From Tubulanus polymorphus (lineage: Eukaryota; Nemertea; Palaeonemertea; Tubulaniformes; Tubulanidae), in the NCBI RefSeq assembly GCF_964204645.1, contig NC_134030.1, positions 1,281,855 to 1,345,854 on the forward strand: a stretch of 64,000 nt of DNA. The letters are read 5' to 3'. This document shows, piece after piece, positions 63,725 to 64,000 of the stretch. The notes beneath the pieces are model-generated. The model saw only the letters and a list, made by a program, of their open reading frames with translations. It did not search any database and was not told the origin of the DNA. The translations under genes were made by a program, and so were the position numbers. The first letter of the stretch is position 1. Each line of letters opens with the position of its first letter.

Positions 63725-64000
63725 TATATTTTACATCTTTGATCAAAAATTGTAGTGTAAAAAAACTCAAAACTAAGGCCTCTATAAATGATCGATTGAC
63801 TTTAAATGATTACTTTAGCACAGCTCTTGTAGACAATGATTAGGTGTCAAAGTAGTTTAGCTCGAAAGTGCACATATAAGGTTAATTTTCATCCCTTATT
63901 TAGAGACCGAGGTATTGAGCGTCCATTTCAGCCCTTCAAACATCATCAACCTACCTCAAACTGACTGTTTTTAAATCCAGCAATAGTTACCTAACTATTG

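Larger units (their letters stand above)
58610..64000. repeat. Right copy of the ~58.6-kb-spaced direct duplication
   Basis: Matches 1-3310 in order and orientation, interrupted by the 1973-bp transposon at 61246-63218. Compared with the left copy it has five 91-bp units, a shorter AT run, a short insertion at about 60465 and a few substitutions. The window ends in a sequence equal to about 3287-3300 except for a 4-base difference (ATAGTTACCTAACTATTG), so the homology may continue further right. Confidence 0.9.

Overview
This is a eukaryotic, almost certainly invertebrate animal, nuclear window. It is AT-rich, has GT-AG introns with strong GTAAGT donors and pyrimidine/CAG acceptors, and has long introns packed with minisatellites, inverted-repeat elements and a decayed DIRS-type retrotransposon. 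No bacterial gene organisation, rRNA, convincing tRNA or CRISPR array is visible. The sequence alone does not fix the species; the DIRS remnant and lack of recognisable vertebrate repeats favour a marine invertebrate.

Layout. (1) 1-3310 is one copy of a large direct duplication whose second copy begins at about 58610 and runs to the window end, so the repeat unit is about 58.6 kb. The second copy carries an extra 1973-bp inverted-repeat transposon (61246-63218) with a clean 8-bp target duplication; the first copy is the empty site. Each copy ends in a candidate promoter/first exon pointing right (donor at 3025 and near 63725). (2) 3641-8505 holds two large tandem arrays: a roughly 18-bp repeat, then exactly 64 and a third copies of a 47-bp satellite with higher-order structure. 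(3) 8575-24774 is the main gene, on the + strand. Nine coding exons join without a phase conflict into a 341-residue protein of unrecognised family, with a short basic N-terminus, polyQ and polyS tracts, a compact middle segment, two nuclear-localisation-like basic clusters and a helical C-terminus. Its 8.2-kb intron contains the DIRS remnant, several minisatellites and a 63-bp satellite. (4) 24775-49500 is mostly non-coding repeat terrain: hairpin arrays, a CAG-rich array, eight exon-like 265-bp modules, a long inverted repeat (34325-37625), a 53-bp array, small palindromic elements and a few possible small genes. (5) 49868-57768 on the - strand is a rearranged, inverted paralogue cluster of the main gene. 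The N-terminal exon is present about eleven times plus a fragment, some exons are fused without the intron seen on the + strand, the polyS exon is expanded, and three damaged copies of the last exon lie upstream of the other exons. The most downstream exon has a premature stop.

The main biological story is an unrecognised low-complexity, probably nuclear, protein gene with an inverted partner locus that multiplies and fuses phase-0 cassette exons, flanked by near-identical direct repeats. Either this is a rapidly duplicating gene family, or part of the duplication is an assembly artefact such as adjacent haplotypes; read depth and long reads would decide.
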